16,919 nucleotides of DNA from Gemmatimonadota bacterium (GCA_003220975.1 QHTX01000148.1:1886-18804), one strand, 5' to 3'; counted from the stretch's first letter, positions 7,168-14,374 are shown. The notes: generated by a model not told the origin, from the sequence alone. Made by a program: numbers and translations.

Positions 7168-8193
7168 ATGGCGCGCCGGGTCGCGATCACGGGCCTCGGG
7201 CTGGTGACCCCGCTGGGGAACACGGTCCAGAGCACGTGGGAGGGACTGATCGCCGGGCGGTCCGGCGCGGGGCCGATCACGCGCTTCGACCCGGTGCAGA
7301 GCCCCGTCAAGTTCGCGTGCGAGGTGAAGGGGTTCGACCCCGCGCAATACCTCGACAAAAAGGAGATCCGCCGCTACGACCGGTTCACCCAGTTCGCGAT
7401 CGGCGCCGGGGAGCAGGCCGTCACGGACGCCTGCCTCGCGAGCAACTGGGACAAAGTCGACCTGAAGCGGGTCGGCGTGATCATCGGCACCGGCACCGGC
7501 GGGCTGCAGACGTTCGAGGACAACTGCCGCGCCCTGTTCGAGAAGGGGCCGAGCCGCGTCTCGCCGTTCTTCGTCCCGATGTACATGCCCAACGTGGCGG
7601 CGGCGCTGCTCTCGATGCGCTACGGCGTGAAGGGGCCGAATTACTGCACGGTGTCGGCGTGCGCCTCCTCGGCGCACTCGGTCGCCGACGCCGTCGTGCT
7701 GATCCGGAACGACGACGCCGACATCATGCTCGCGGGTGGTGCCGAGGCCGCGATCACGCCGCTGGCGGTCGCGAGCTTCGCCAACATGAAGGCGCTGTCC
7801 GAGCGCAACGACGACCCGGCGACGGCGAGCCGCCCGTTCGACAAGGACCGCGACGGCTTCGTGATGGGCGACGGCGCTGCCGTGCTGATCCTCGAGGAGT
7901 GGGAGCACGCCCGGCGCCGCGGCGCGAAGATCTACGCCGAGGTCGCGGGCTACGGGATGACCGCGGACGCCTACCACATCACCGCGCCCGCGCCCGACGG
8001 CGCGGGGGCGCAGGACGCGATGCGGCTCGCCATGAAGGACGGCGGCATCCGGCCCGAGCAGGTGGGTTACGTCAACGCGCACGGCACCTCGACCCCGTAC
8101 GGTGACGCCGCCGAGACCGCGGCGGTGAAGGCGGTGTTCGGCCCCCACGCCAAGAAGCTGGTGTTCGGCTCCACGAAATCGATGAGTCGATGA
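7168..8193 (+). CDS. fabF: Beta-ketoacyl-ACP synthase II, N-terminal part (frame broken)
   Basis: KAS II performs the elongation condensation with malonyl-ACP. This 341-codon part begins RRVAITGLGLVTPLGN and carries the nucleophile C165 (VSACASSAHS) and the first catalytic His H305 (NAHGTSTPYGDAAET). It then ends abruptly at GSTKSMSR-stop. In the family the text continues KSMTGHLLGAAGAFEA, and that continuation starts three bases upstream of the stop in another frame. The cause is an extra 8 bases: TCGATGAG (8179-8186) precedes TCGATGAC (8187-8194). Removing 8 bases restores an uninterrupted protein of about 414 aa. Without the next ORF the catalytic triad is incomplete. This may be a real mutation, a strain variant or a sequence error. 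Confidence 0.93.
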   Translation: MARRVAITGLGLVTPLGNTVQSTWEGLIAGRSGAGPITRFDPVQSPVKFACEVKGFDPAQYLDKKEIRRYDRFTQFAIGAGEQAVTDACLASNWDKVDLKRVGVIIGTGTGGLQTFEDNCRALFEKGPSRVSPFFVPMYMPNVAAALLSMRYGVKGPNYCTVSACASSAHSVADAVVLIRNDDADIMLAGGAEAAITPLAVASFANMKALSERNDDPATASRPFDKDRDGFVMGDGAAVLILEEWEHARRRGAKIYAEVAGYGMTADAYHITAPAPDGAGAQDAMRLAMKDGGIRPEQVGYVNAHGTSTPYGDAAETAAVKAVFGPHAKKLVFGSTKSMSR

Positions 8194-8194
8194 C
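8179..8194 (+). repeat. 8-bp near-duplication that splits fabF
   Basis: TCGATGAG at 8179-8186 is followed directly by TCGATGAC at 8187-8194, so TCGATGA occurs twice with one base between. The fabF family sequence at this site (K-S-M-T-G-H) needs only one copy. The extra 8 bases shift the frame and make a TGA at 8191-8193 that overlaps an ATG at 8190. The pattern fits replication slippage. Confidence 0.85.
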
Positions 8195-8420
8195 CGGTCA
8201 CCTCCTCGGGGCGGCGGGCGCGTTCGAGGCAGCCTTGTGCGCGCTCGTCGTCCAGTCCGGGGTCATCCCGCCCACCATCAACCAGTTCACGCCGGATCCG
8301 GCCTGCGATCTCGACTCGGCGCCCAACAAGGCCGTCAAGCGCGCGGTCGAGATCGCGCTCTCGAACTCCTTCGGGTTCGGCGGGCATAACGCGACGCTCG
8401 CCGTTCGGCGGGCGGCGTGA
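8190..8420 (+). CDS. fabF: Beta-ketoacyl-ACP synthase II, C-terminal part
   Basis: 76-aa remainder of FabF: MTGHLLGAAGAFEAALCAL carries the second catalytic His (residue 4 here, the GHLLGAAG His of the Cys-His-His triad). The protein ends with the diagnostic NSFGFGGHNATLAV. The ATG at 8190 overlaps the premature stop of the first part as ATGA, the same geometry as genuine coupled genes in this window. Two-piece translation is therefore conceivable, although a broken gene or an error is more likely. The stop overlaps the GTG of mqnE. No residues of the family consensus are missing across the break. Confidence 0.9.
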   Translation: MTGHLLGAAGAFEAALCALVVQSGVIPPTINQFTPDPACDLDSAPNKAVKRAVEIALSNSFGFGGHNATLAVRRAA

Positions 8421-9658
8421 GGGATCCGACTCTCCAGGCCATCGCCGAGAAGGTCGAGCGCGGCGAGCGGCTGACGCGCGACGACGGGCTGACCCTGTTC
8501 CAGTCCAACGACCTCCTCACCATCGGCCGGCTCGGCGACCTCGCGAACCGCCGCCGCAACGGCGACCGCGTGTTCTTCGCCGCGAACCAGCATCTCAACC
8601 CGACGAACGTTTGCGTGCTGCGCAACACCTGCGTGTTCTGCTCGTTCGCGCGCATGCCGCGGGAAGAGGGTGCCTACACGCGCAGCCTCGACGAGGTCTT
8701 CGCCGAAGCGGACGCGGCGCGAGACAACCCGACCCGCGAGTTCCACATCGTGGGCGGGCTGCATCCCAAGCTGCGGCTCTCCTACTACCTCGACATGTTC
8801 CGCGGGCTCCGCCAACGCCACCCCGGCGTCCACATCAAGGCGCTCACGGCGGTCGAGGTGGCGCACCTCGCGCGCATCGAGGGCATGAGTGTGGCTGAGG
8901 TGCTGCGCGCCATGCGGGAAGCGGGCGTCACGAGCCTTCCCGGCGGCGGCGCCGAAGTGTTCAGTCCCGCCGCGCGGGCCACGATCGCCGACAAGAAGCT
9001 CTCAGGGGAGGCATGGCTCGAAGTGCACCGGGAGGCTCACCGGCTCGGCATCCCGTCGAACTGCACGATGCTCTACGGCCACGTCGAGACCACCGCCGAC
9101 CGCGTGGACCATCTGCTCGCGCTGCGCGGCCTCCAAGACGAGACCGGGGGATTCCTCACCTACATCCCCCTCGCGTACCACCCGGACCATAACGAGCTGG
9201 GGGAAGCCCTGGGCCGGACCGGCACGGCCACGTCGGGGTTCGACGACCTGAAGAACATCGCGGTGGGGCGCCTGCTGCTCGACAACGTCCCGCATGTCAA
9301 GACGCACTGGCCGATGGTGACGCCGTTCATCTCGCAGGTGGCGCTCACGTTCGGCTGCGACGACCTCGAGGGCACGGTGGTGTTCGAGCGCGTCTACCAC
9401 GAGGCGGGCGCCGGCACGCCGATGTGGCTCTCCTACGACCAGATCGTGTCCCTGATCCGCGGGGCGGGGAAGGAGCCCGTGGAGCGCGACTCGCTGTATC
9501 AGCCGGTGCGGACGTTCGAGGATTGGGTGCCGGGACAGGCTCGCGCCCGCCCGCAAGGTCCCGCAGGCCCGACGTTCCGGCTCGAGCCGCGCCGCGCAGC
9601 GGCGGCCCGGAAGCGCGCACTCCCCGTGCTCTCGTCGCCCGTGGACGGCGCCGAATGA
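8417..9658 (+). CDS. mqnE: Aminofutalosine synthase (radical SAM)
   Basis: Joins 3-enolpyruvylbenzoate (the MqnA product) to S-adenosylmethionine to give aminofutalosine in the futalosine menaquinone pathway. The 413-aa protein shows the signatures of this family: NQHLNPTNVCVLRNTCVFC at the [4Fe-4S] site, FHIVGGLHPKL, SLPGGGAEVFSPAAR, MLYGHVET and YIPLAYHPDHNELG. The cluster cysteines are C66, C72 and C75, a CX5CX2C spacing, whereas MqnC here and most relatives have CX3CX2C. MqnE rather than MqnC is favoured by the GGLHPKL and PGGGAEVF text and by having mqnC separately two genes on. The GTG start overlaps the fabF stop. The last 40 or so residues are a basic tail rich in Ala and Pro. Confidence 0.9.
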   Translation: MRDPTLQAIAEKVERGERLTRDDGLTLFQSNDLLTIGRLGDLANRRRNGDRVFFAANQHLNPTNVCVLRNTCVFCSFARMPREEGAYTRSLDEVFAEADAARDNPTREFHIVGGLHPKLRLSYYLDMFRGLRQRHPGVHIKALTAVEVAHLARIEGMSVAEVLRAMREAGVTSLPGGGAEVFSPAARATIADKKLSGEAWLEVHREAHRLGIPSNCTMLYGHVETTADRVDHLLALRGLQDETGGFLTYIPLAYHPDHNELGEALGRTGTATSGFDDLKNIAVGRLLLDNVPHVKTHWPMVTPFISQVALTFGCDDLEGTVVFERVYHEAGAGTPMWLSYDQIVSLIRGAGKEPVERDSLYQPVRTFEDWVPGQARARPQGPAGPTFRLEPRRAAAARKRALPVLSSPVDGAE

Positions 9659-10476
9659 GACTCGGCCGGATCGGCTACATCAACTGCTATCCGGTCTATG
9701 GTGCGATCGACCGGGGGGCCGTCCCCGTCCCGGCCGAGCTCGTGACCGGCACGCCGGCGGAGCTGAACGACCTGCTCGTGGCCGGGGAGCTGGACCTGAG
9801 CGTGATCAGCGCGGTCGAGTTCGCACGCCACAGCGACGCACTGCGGCTGCTCCCGGGCATCGGCATCACGAGCGACGGGCCCGTGAAGAGCGTGGCGCTG
9901 TTCAGCAGGCGGCCGGTCGGACAGTTGGACAGGCGGACGGTGCTGCTCACCGCGTCCTCCCGGACCGCGGTGGCGTTGCTCGAGCTGCTCTGCCGGGACG
10001 TGTGGAAGGTCCAGCCGCGCTTCGCCCAGGCGCGCGCCGAAGGCTCAGACCTGGACGGATTGGCGCACCTCCCCCACGACGCCGTGCTCGTGATCGGCGA
10101 TGCGGCGCTGCTGCTCGCGGCGCGGCACTCCTATCCGCACCGAATCGACCTGGGTGAGGAGTGGAAGCGCTGGACGGGGCTGCCGTTCGTGTTCGCCGTG
10201 TGGGCCGCGCGGCGGGCGGCGGACCGCGCGACGGTAGACCGTGTGCACGAGGCGCTGCTCCGGTCGCGTGACTGGGGGCTCGCGCACCTGGACGAGCTGG
10301 CGGCGGCAGCGCACCGGGCCACCGGCGTGCCGACGCCCGAGTGCCGCGACTACTTCGCGGGACTCGACTCCGCGTTGACCGATCGGCACCTCGCCGGCCT
10401 GTGCACGTTGTTCCGCAAGCTCGCCGCGCACGGACTCGCCCCCGCTGCGTCCCTCCGCTACCTCGAGGTGGCGTGA
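9655..10476 (+). CDS. mqnA: Chorismate dehydratase
   Basis: First enzyme of the futalosine route: dehydrates chorismate to 3-enolpyruvylbenzoate. It is 273 aa with a periplasmic-binding-protein-like fold but no signal peptide, so it is cytoplasmic. Recognised from the start LGRIGYINCYPVYGAI, GTPAELNDLLVAGELDLSVIS, then SDGPVKSVALFSR, LTASSRTAVALLELL and the DLGEEWKRWTGLPFVFAVW segment. ATG 9655 overlaps the mqnE stop by four bases. mqnC follows after two bases, so E, A and C form one tight unit. Confidence 0.94.
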   Translation: MRLGRIGYINCYPVYGAIDRGAVPVPAELVTGTPAELNDLLVAGELDLSVISAVEFARHSDALRLLPGIGITSDGPVKSVALFSRRPVGQLDRRTVLLTASSRTAVALLELLCRDVWKVQPRFAQARAEGSDLDGLAHLPHDAVLVIGDAALLLAARHSYPHRIDLGEEWKRWTGLPFVFAVWAARRAADRATVDRVHEALLRSRDWGLAHLDELAAAAHRATGVPTPECRDYFAGLDSALTDRHLAGLCTLFRKLAAHGLAPAASLRYLEVA

Positions 10477-10478
10477 CC

Positions 10479-11522
10479 ATGGTAGACCGCTCCGGGCCCG
10501 AGTTCCGGTCGTACTTGGAGCTGTACGAGCGCGCCTCGCTGCTCGAGCTGGGAGCGCTCGCGGACCAGGCGCGCTGGTGCCTGCACCCCGAGAACGTGGT
10601 CACCTACATCATCGACCGGAACATCAATTACACGAACGTCTGCGTGGCCGACTGCAAGTTCTGCGCGTTCTACCGGCGACCCAAGCACGCCGAAGGCTAC
10701 GTGCTCTCGTTCGAGGAGATCGGGCGCAAGATCGACGAGCTCAAAGCGCTCGGCGGTGTACAGATCCTGATGCAGGGGGGGCACAACCCCTACATCCCGT
10801 TCGAGTGGTACCTGGACCTGATGCGGTACATCAAGCGCCACCATCCGATCCACATCCACGGCTTCTCCCCGTCGGAGGTGGATTTCTTCGCCGGCCGCTT
10901 CGGGATGACGATCGAAGAGGTGATCAGGCAGCTCGTGGCGGCCGGGCTCGACTCCATCCCCGGCGGCGGCGGGGAGATCCTCGTTCAGGACGTCCGCGAC
11001 CGCGTGGCGCGGAAGAAGGCAGGCGCGGACCGCTGGCTCGAGGTGATGGAGATCGCCCACCGCCTGGGCCTGAAGACGTCGGTGACCATGATGTACGGGC
11101 TGGGCGAGACGCTCGCCGATCGGATCGAGCACCTGTTCCGCGTGCGGGAAGTGCAGGCCCGGACCGGCGGCTTCACCGCCTTCATCTGCTGGCCGCTGCA
11201 GCCCGAGCACACCGAGCTCGAGCATCTCGGCAAGACCGACGCCGTCACGTATCTCCGGACTCAGGGGATCGCCCGCATCGTGCTCGACAACGTGCCCAAT
11301 ATCCAGGCGTCGTGGGTCACCATGGGACCGAAGATCGGCCAGGTCGCGCTCCGCTTCGGCGCCAACGACTTCGGCTCGCTGATGATGGAGGAGAACGTCG
11401 TCTCGGCTGCGGGTACGACCTGGCGCATGACGCTCCCCGAGATGCAGCGGCTCATCGCCGACGCCGGCTACGTGCCGCGCCAGCGCCGTCAGGACTACTC
11501 CGTGATCGACGAGGCGGCATGA
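10479..11522 (+). CDS. mqnC: Cyclic dehypoxanthinyl futalosine synthase (radical SAM)
   Basis: Cyclises dehypoxanthine futalosine, the step after the purine base is removed. The 347-aa protein has the canonical radical SAM motif C55-x3-C59-x2-C62 (CVADCKFCAFYRR) preceded by RNINYTN. Also typical are ILMQGGHNPYIPFEWYLDL, HIHGFSPSE, GLDSIPGGGGEIL and the FICWPLQPEHTEL region. The following LDNVPNIQASWVTMGPKIGQ is strongly MqnC-like. It starts at ATG 10479, two bases after mqnA. mqnB and mqnD, needed before and after this step, must lie elsewhere. Confidence 0.95.
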   Translation: MVDRSGPEFRSYLELYERASLLELGALADQARWCLHPENVVTYIIDRNINYTNVCVADCKFCAFYRRPKHAEGYVLSFEEIGRKIDELKALGGVQILMQGGHNPYIPFEWYLDLMRYIKRHHPIHIHGFSPSEVDFFAGRFGMTIEEVIRQLVAAGLDSIPGGGGEILVQDVRDRVARKKAGADRWLEVMEIAHRLGLKTSVTMMYGLGETLADRIEHLFRVREVQARTGGFTAFICWPLQPEHTELEHLGKTDAVTYLRTQGIARIVLDNVPNIQASWVTMGPKIGQVALRFGANDFGSLMMEENVVSAAGTTWRMTLPEMQRLIADAGYVPRQRRQDYSVIDEAA

Positions 11523-11563
11523 AGGGACGGGGGAAGCGGGAAGGGGGAAGGGTGCGTGGCTGA
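11519..11563 (+). CDS. 14-codon mini-ORF across a heptamer array (doubtful gene)
   Basis: An ATG at 11519 overlaps the mqnC stop (ATGA) and the frame closes with TGA at 11561-11563, past the GTG that starts the purE-like gene at 11556. The peptide is only basic residues and glycine, encoded by the GGGGGAA repeat. A coupling role like that proposed between fabD and fabG is possible; a real peptide is unlikely. Confidence 0.12.
   Translation: MKGRGKREGGRVRG
11529..11552 (+). repeat. Heptamer tandem repeat GGGGGAA, possible G-quadruplex
   Basis: GGGGGAA (11529-11535), GCGGGAA (11536-11542), GGGGGAA (11543-11549) and a partial GGG (11550-11552). The four G-runs separated by 2-4 bases meet the usual G-quadruplex pattern on the + (mRNA) strand. 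The last unit, GGGGGAAGGG, is also the only plausible Shine-Dalgarno for the GTG at 11556, so folding could hide the ribosome site. Same 7-bp period and three-unit layout as the array before ndk. Confidence 0.65.
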
Positions 11564-11951
11564 CGTGCTGATTCTCGTCGGATCGGACAGTGACAAGCCC
11601 AGGATCGAGCCCGCCTTCGAGGTATTGAGCAAGGCGGGCGTTTCGTACGAGTTCCACGTCTCGTCGGCGCACCGGCAGCCGGACCTGACCGCAGACCTCG
11701 TCAAGAACGCCCGCACGAAGGGCTTCCGGGTCGTCATCGCTGGGGCCGGACTGTCGGCCGCCCTCCCAGGCTTCGCCGCCTCGCTGACCGACCTTCCCGT
11801 GATCGGAGTGCCGTTCGCCGTGGGGGCCCTGAACGGGCTCGACGCGCTGCTCGCCACCGCCCAGGTACCGAGCGGCGTGCCCGTGGCGTGCGTCGGAATC
11901 GACAACGCCAAAAACGCCGCACACCTCGCCGTCCGCATCGTGAAGGCGTGA
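11556..11951 (+). CDS. purE: PurE-family N5-carboxyaminoimidazole ribonucleotide mutase (or PurE-like)
   Basis: 131-aa PurE-fold protein. VGSDSDKPRIE (8-18) and VSSAHRQPD (35-43, with the catalytic-type H39) match the phosphate and CAIR/NCAIR site of PurE in purine synthesis. The third motif reads GAGLSAALPG (63-72) where the common class I form is GAGGAAHLPG, so the His of that loop is replaced. The end, VPSGVPVACVGIDNAKNAAHLA, is typical of PurE. It is shorter than the usual enzyme of about 160 aa and has no purK or other purine gene beside it. It may be a divergent mutase, a class II type enzyme using free CO2, or a repurposed paralogue. GTG 11556 follows a purine-rich repeat that supplies the ribosome site. 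Confidence 0.8.
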   Translation: MADVLILVGSDSDKPRIEPAFEVLSKAGVSYEFHVSSAHRQPDLTADLVKNARTKGFRVVIAGAGLSAALPGFAASLTDLPVIGVPFAVGALNGLDALLATAQVPSGVPVACVGIDNAKNAAHLAVRIVKA

Positions 11952-11952
11952 G

Positions 11953-12426
11953 ATGCGCGTCGGCATCGGGTACGACTCGCACCGATTCGCCGACGGGGGG
12001 GGCCGCAAGCTGATCCTGGGAGGGGTGGAAATCCCGCATCCGCAGGGGCTCGCGGGTCATTCCGACGCCGACGTCGTGGCGCATGCCCTCACCGACGCCA
12101 TCCTCGGCGCCGCCGCCCTGGGGGACATCGGCGGCATGTTCCCCGAGACCGACCCTCGCTGGAAGGACTGCAGCTCGCTCTATCTGCTCGACGAGGCGTA
12201 TCGCGCCGTACGCGCGCGGGGGCTCGCGCTGGCGCAGTGCGACCTCACCGTCATTGCCGAGCGCCCCCGGCTCGCGCCGCACGTGGCCGAGATGCGCCGC
12301 AAGCTCGCGACGGTGCTCCTCGTAGATCCCGGCGTCGTGTCGATCAAGGGGAAGACGAACGAGGGGATGGGGTGGATCGGACGGGGGGAGGGGATCGCCG
12401 CGATCGCCGTCGCGCTGCTCGAGTGA
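11953..12426 (+). CDS. ispF: 2-C-methyl-D-erythritol 2,4-cyclodiphosphate synthase
   Basis: Fifth step of the MEP isoprenoid pathway, forming the cyclodiphosphate with release of CMP; trimeric zinc enzyme. It is 157 aa and complete. Motifs include RVGIGYDSHRF (metal ligands D8 and H10), GHSDADVVAHALTDAILGAA with the third metal His, GDIGGMFPETDP, and the C-terminal IKGKTNEGMGWIGRGEGIAA. It starts one base after the purE-like stop and ends with a GTGA overlap into the DedA gene. Isoprenoid supply fits the neighbouring menaquinone genes, because the quinone needs a prenyl tail. Confidence 0.97.
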   Translation: MRVGIGYDSHRFADGGGRKLILGGVEIPHPQGLAGHSDADVVAHALTDAILGAAALGDIGGMFPETDPRWKDCSSLYLLDEAYRAVRARGLALAQCDLTVIAERPRLAPHVAEMRRKLATVLLVDPGVVSIKGKTNEGMGWIGRGEGIAAIAVALLE

Positions 12427-13025
12427 CGGACGTTGTCCGCTTTCTCGAATCCCTTCCTCCCGGCCCGCTCTACGGCCTGATCACCGCGCTCGCGGCGATC
12501 GAGAGCATCTTCCCGCCAGTCCCGGCCGACACCGCCGTGGCGCTCGGGGCGTTCCTCGCAGGGCGCGGCGTGATGAACGCCTGGGCGGTGTTCCTGCTCA
12601 CCTGGGTCGCGAACGTCGGGTCGGCGGCCGCCGTGTACGGGCTGGGACGACGCTATGGCCGTGACTTTTTTCAGGGGCGGCTCGGCCGCAAGCTGCTTCC
12701 CGAGCCCGTGCTCGCGCACATCACGGCGCAGTACCGCCGCCACGGCACCTCCGGGATCTTCCTGTCCCGGCTCCTGCCCGTGTGGCGCGCGGTCGTGCCG
12801 CCATTCGCCGGCGTCGCGGGCGTGCCGCCGGTGCGGGCGCTCGTGCCGCTGGCACTCGCCTCGGGCCTCTGGTACGGGGGGCTCACGTTCTTTGTGGCCA
12901 CGGCCAGCGCGAATCTCCAGACCGTCCTGGCGGCGCTTGGCCGCGTGAACAGCGGGCTTGGCGCGGTGGCCCTCGGGGTCCTCATATTTCTGGCGGTCTG
13001 GACGGTGCGCCGCCTGAAGCGCTGA
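12423..13025 (+). CDS. DedA-family (SNARE-associated/VTT) membrane protein
   Basis: 200-aa polytopic membrane protein of the DedA family, whose members act in undecaprenyl-phosphate or phospholipid flipping. Hallmarks are the re-entrant ESIFPPVPADTAVALGAFLAG near residues 23-43, the second half-site RRHGTSGIFLSRLLPVWRA with the F-x-S-R-x-x-P-x-x-R signature, and the following PPFAGVAGV. At least four hydrophobic spans are visible (about 10-45, 52-72, 113-160, 178-196). The GTG at 12423 overlaps the ispF stop by four bases. A link to isoprenoid carrier lipids is a reasonable but unproven reason for this position. Confidence 0.88.
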   Translation: MTDVVRFLESLPPGPLYGLITALAAIESIFPPVPADTAVALGAFLAGRGVMNAWAVFLLTWVANVGSAAAVYGLGRRYGRDFFQGRLGRKLLPEPVLAHITAQYRRHGTSGIFLSRLLPVWRAVVPPFAGVAGVPPVRALVPLALASGLWYGGLTFFVATASANLQTVLAALGRVNSGLGAVALGVLIFLAVWTVRRLKR

Positions 13026-13041
13026 GGGGTCCACGGGGGAC

Positions 13042-13386
13042 ATGGCAGAACACGCGAACGAGACGTCGGGCATCCGCTTCCCGCCGCCGCTGATCTACGC
13101 GGGGCTGTTTGCACTGGGGTACGTGCTGCACCGGCTCGTGCCCGTGCGACTCATGTCGTCCGGGCCGGCGCGCGTCGTGGGGTGGGTATTCGTCGCCGGG
13201 GCGCTCATCCTCCTCTTCGGCGCCGCGGTGCTGTTCCGGCAGGCCGGCACGACGCCGAACCCCACCAAGCCCACGACGGCGCTCGTCGTCCGAGGGCCCT
13301 ACCGGTTCACCCGCAACCCGATGTATGTCGCGCTCGCCGCGCTCTACCTCGGCCTCTCGGGCTCGCGCTCGTGCAGTGGCGGGTGA
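13042..13386 (+). pseudogene. Isoprenylcysteine carboxyl methyltransferase-like protein, 5' part (broken)
   Basis: Resembles the short bacterial ICMT/PEMT-like membrane methyltransferases of about 150 aa. Two hydrophobic spans (about 15-33 and 45-66) are followed by the conserved AGTTPNPTKPTTALVVRGPYRFTRNPMYVALAALYLGL. The family would then show another hydrophobic hairpin and REEAYLE. Here the frame runs into SRSCSGG and a stop at 13384-13386, while the REEAYLE text continues in another frame. Compared with the usual spacing between NPMY and REE, about 15 residues are missing, so roughly 45-50 bases have been lost near 13353-13362. The substrate of these bacterial proteins is not known. Confidence 0.75.
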
Positions 13387-13469
13387 TCGCACGCGAAGAG
13401 GCGTACCTGGAGCGCAAGTTTGGGGACCAGTATCGGGCCTACAAGGCCCGCGTGCGGCGATGGATCTAG
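13353..13469 (+). pseudogene. Isoprenylcysteine carboxyl methyltransferase-like protein, 3' part (out of frame)
   Basis: Frame beginning around 13356 reads LGLALVQWRVIAREEAYLER, then FGDQYRAYKARVRRWI and a stop at 13467-13469. The RREE-AYLE-x-x-FG-x-x-YRAY-x-x-RVRRW end is the standard C-terminus of this small methyltransferase family. There is no start codon of its own at the break, so it is the tail of the preceding gene after a frame-shifting loss. Its last ten bases overlap the xer gene, the normal compact spacing of an originally intact gene. Confidence 0.75.
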
Positions 13470-14371
13470 CGTCGTCCCGCGAGACCGCGTTCTGCATCGA
13501 GCAGTTCCGTGACTACCTCGCGCTGGAGGCGGGCAACAGCAGCAACACCGTCGAGAACTACGTGCGCGACATCCGGCGGCTCGTGACCCGCGCGGCCGCG
13601 CAGGGCGCCCGCTGCCCGGACGAGGTCACCGCGGCCCTGCTCCGGGAGTTCATCTACGACCTGAAGGACCTCGGGCTCTCCCCGGCCACGATTCGCCGGC
13701 AGATCTCGGCGGTGCGCACGTATTACCGGTTCCTCGTGGGCGAGGGACGGGTGACACGCGACCCGAGCGAGCGCGTCGAATCGCCGCGCCAGTGGCGGCG
13801 GCTCCCGAGCGTGCTCACCGTGGCCGAGGTGGAGCGGCTGCTCGCGGCCCCGAACACCGACGAGCCGCTCGCGATCCGCGACCGCGCGCTGCTCGAGCTG
13901 GCGTACGCCACGGGCGCGCGGGTATCGGAGCTCGTGGCGCTCCGGCTCTCGGACATCCTGTACGAGGACGGCCTGGCGCGCGTGTTCGGCAAGGGCTCGA
14001 AACAGCGTCTCGTTCCCGCAGGCCGGCGCGCGCTCGGCGCGGTGGCCCTGTACGCGCGCGAGATCCGCCCCCGCTTCGACAAGGGGAAGGGCAGGGGCAT
14101 CCTGTTTCTCAATGCCCGGGGCACGCCGCTGTCGCGCGTCGGAGCGTGGACCATCATCAAGCGCGCCGCGCGGCAGGCGGGGCTCACGAAGCACGTCACG
14201 CCGCACACGCTGCGCCACACGTTCGCCACGCACCTGCTCGAAGGCGGGGCAGACCTGCGCGCCGTGCAGGAAATGCTCGGGCACGCGGACCTGGCGACCA
14301 CCCAACTGTACACGCACGTGGACCGCGACTACCTGCGGACCGTGCACAAGAGCTATCACCCGCGACCGTAA
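13460..14371 (+). CDS. xerD: Tyrosine recombinase XerC/XerD
   Basis: Site-specific recombinase of the Xer type, which resolves chromosome dimers at dif. It is 303 aa, the usual length. The N-terminal SAM-like core-binding domain (FRDYLALEAGNSSNTVENYVRDIRRL) covers about residues 10-100. The catalytic domain carries R154 (ATGARVSEL), K178/K181 (FGKGSKQRLVP), H249 and R252 (HTLRHTFATHLLEGGADLR), H275 (GHADLATTQLYTHV) and the nucleophile Y284. All catalytic residues are present, so it should be active. The ATG at 13460 overlaps the broken upstream gene. XerD is favoured over XerC by general look only; there is no nearby dif-like site that I can support. Confidence 0.9.
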   Translation: MDLASSRETAFCIEQFRDYLALEAGNSSNTVENYVRDIRRLVTRAAAQGARCPDEVTAALLREFIYDLKDLGLSPATIRRQISAVRTYYRFLVGEGRVTRDPSERVESPRQWRRLPSVLTVAEVERLLAAPNTDEPLAIRDRALLELAYATGARVSELVALRLSDILYEDGLARVFGKGSKQRLVPAGRRALGAVALYAREIRPRFDKGKGRGILFLNARGTPLSRVGAWTIIKRAARQAGLTKHVTPHTLRHTFATHLLEGGADLRAVQEMLGHADLATTQLYTHVDRDYLRTVHKSYHPRP

Positions 14372-14374
14372 TCC

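Noticed and set aside
13460..14371. Xer gene as an integrase marking a genomic island around the damaged genes.
   Set aside because: Length and motifs match housekeeping XerC/D, there is no tRNA, attachment repeat or phage gene nearby, and composition matches the neighbours.
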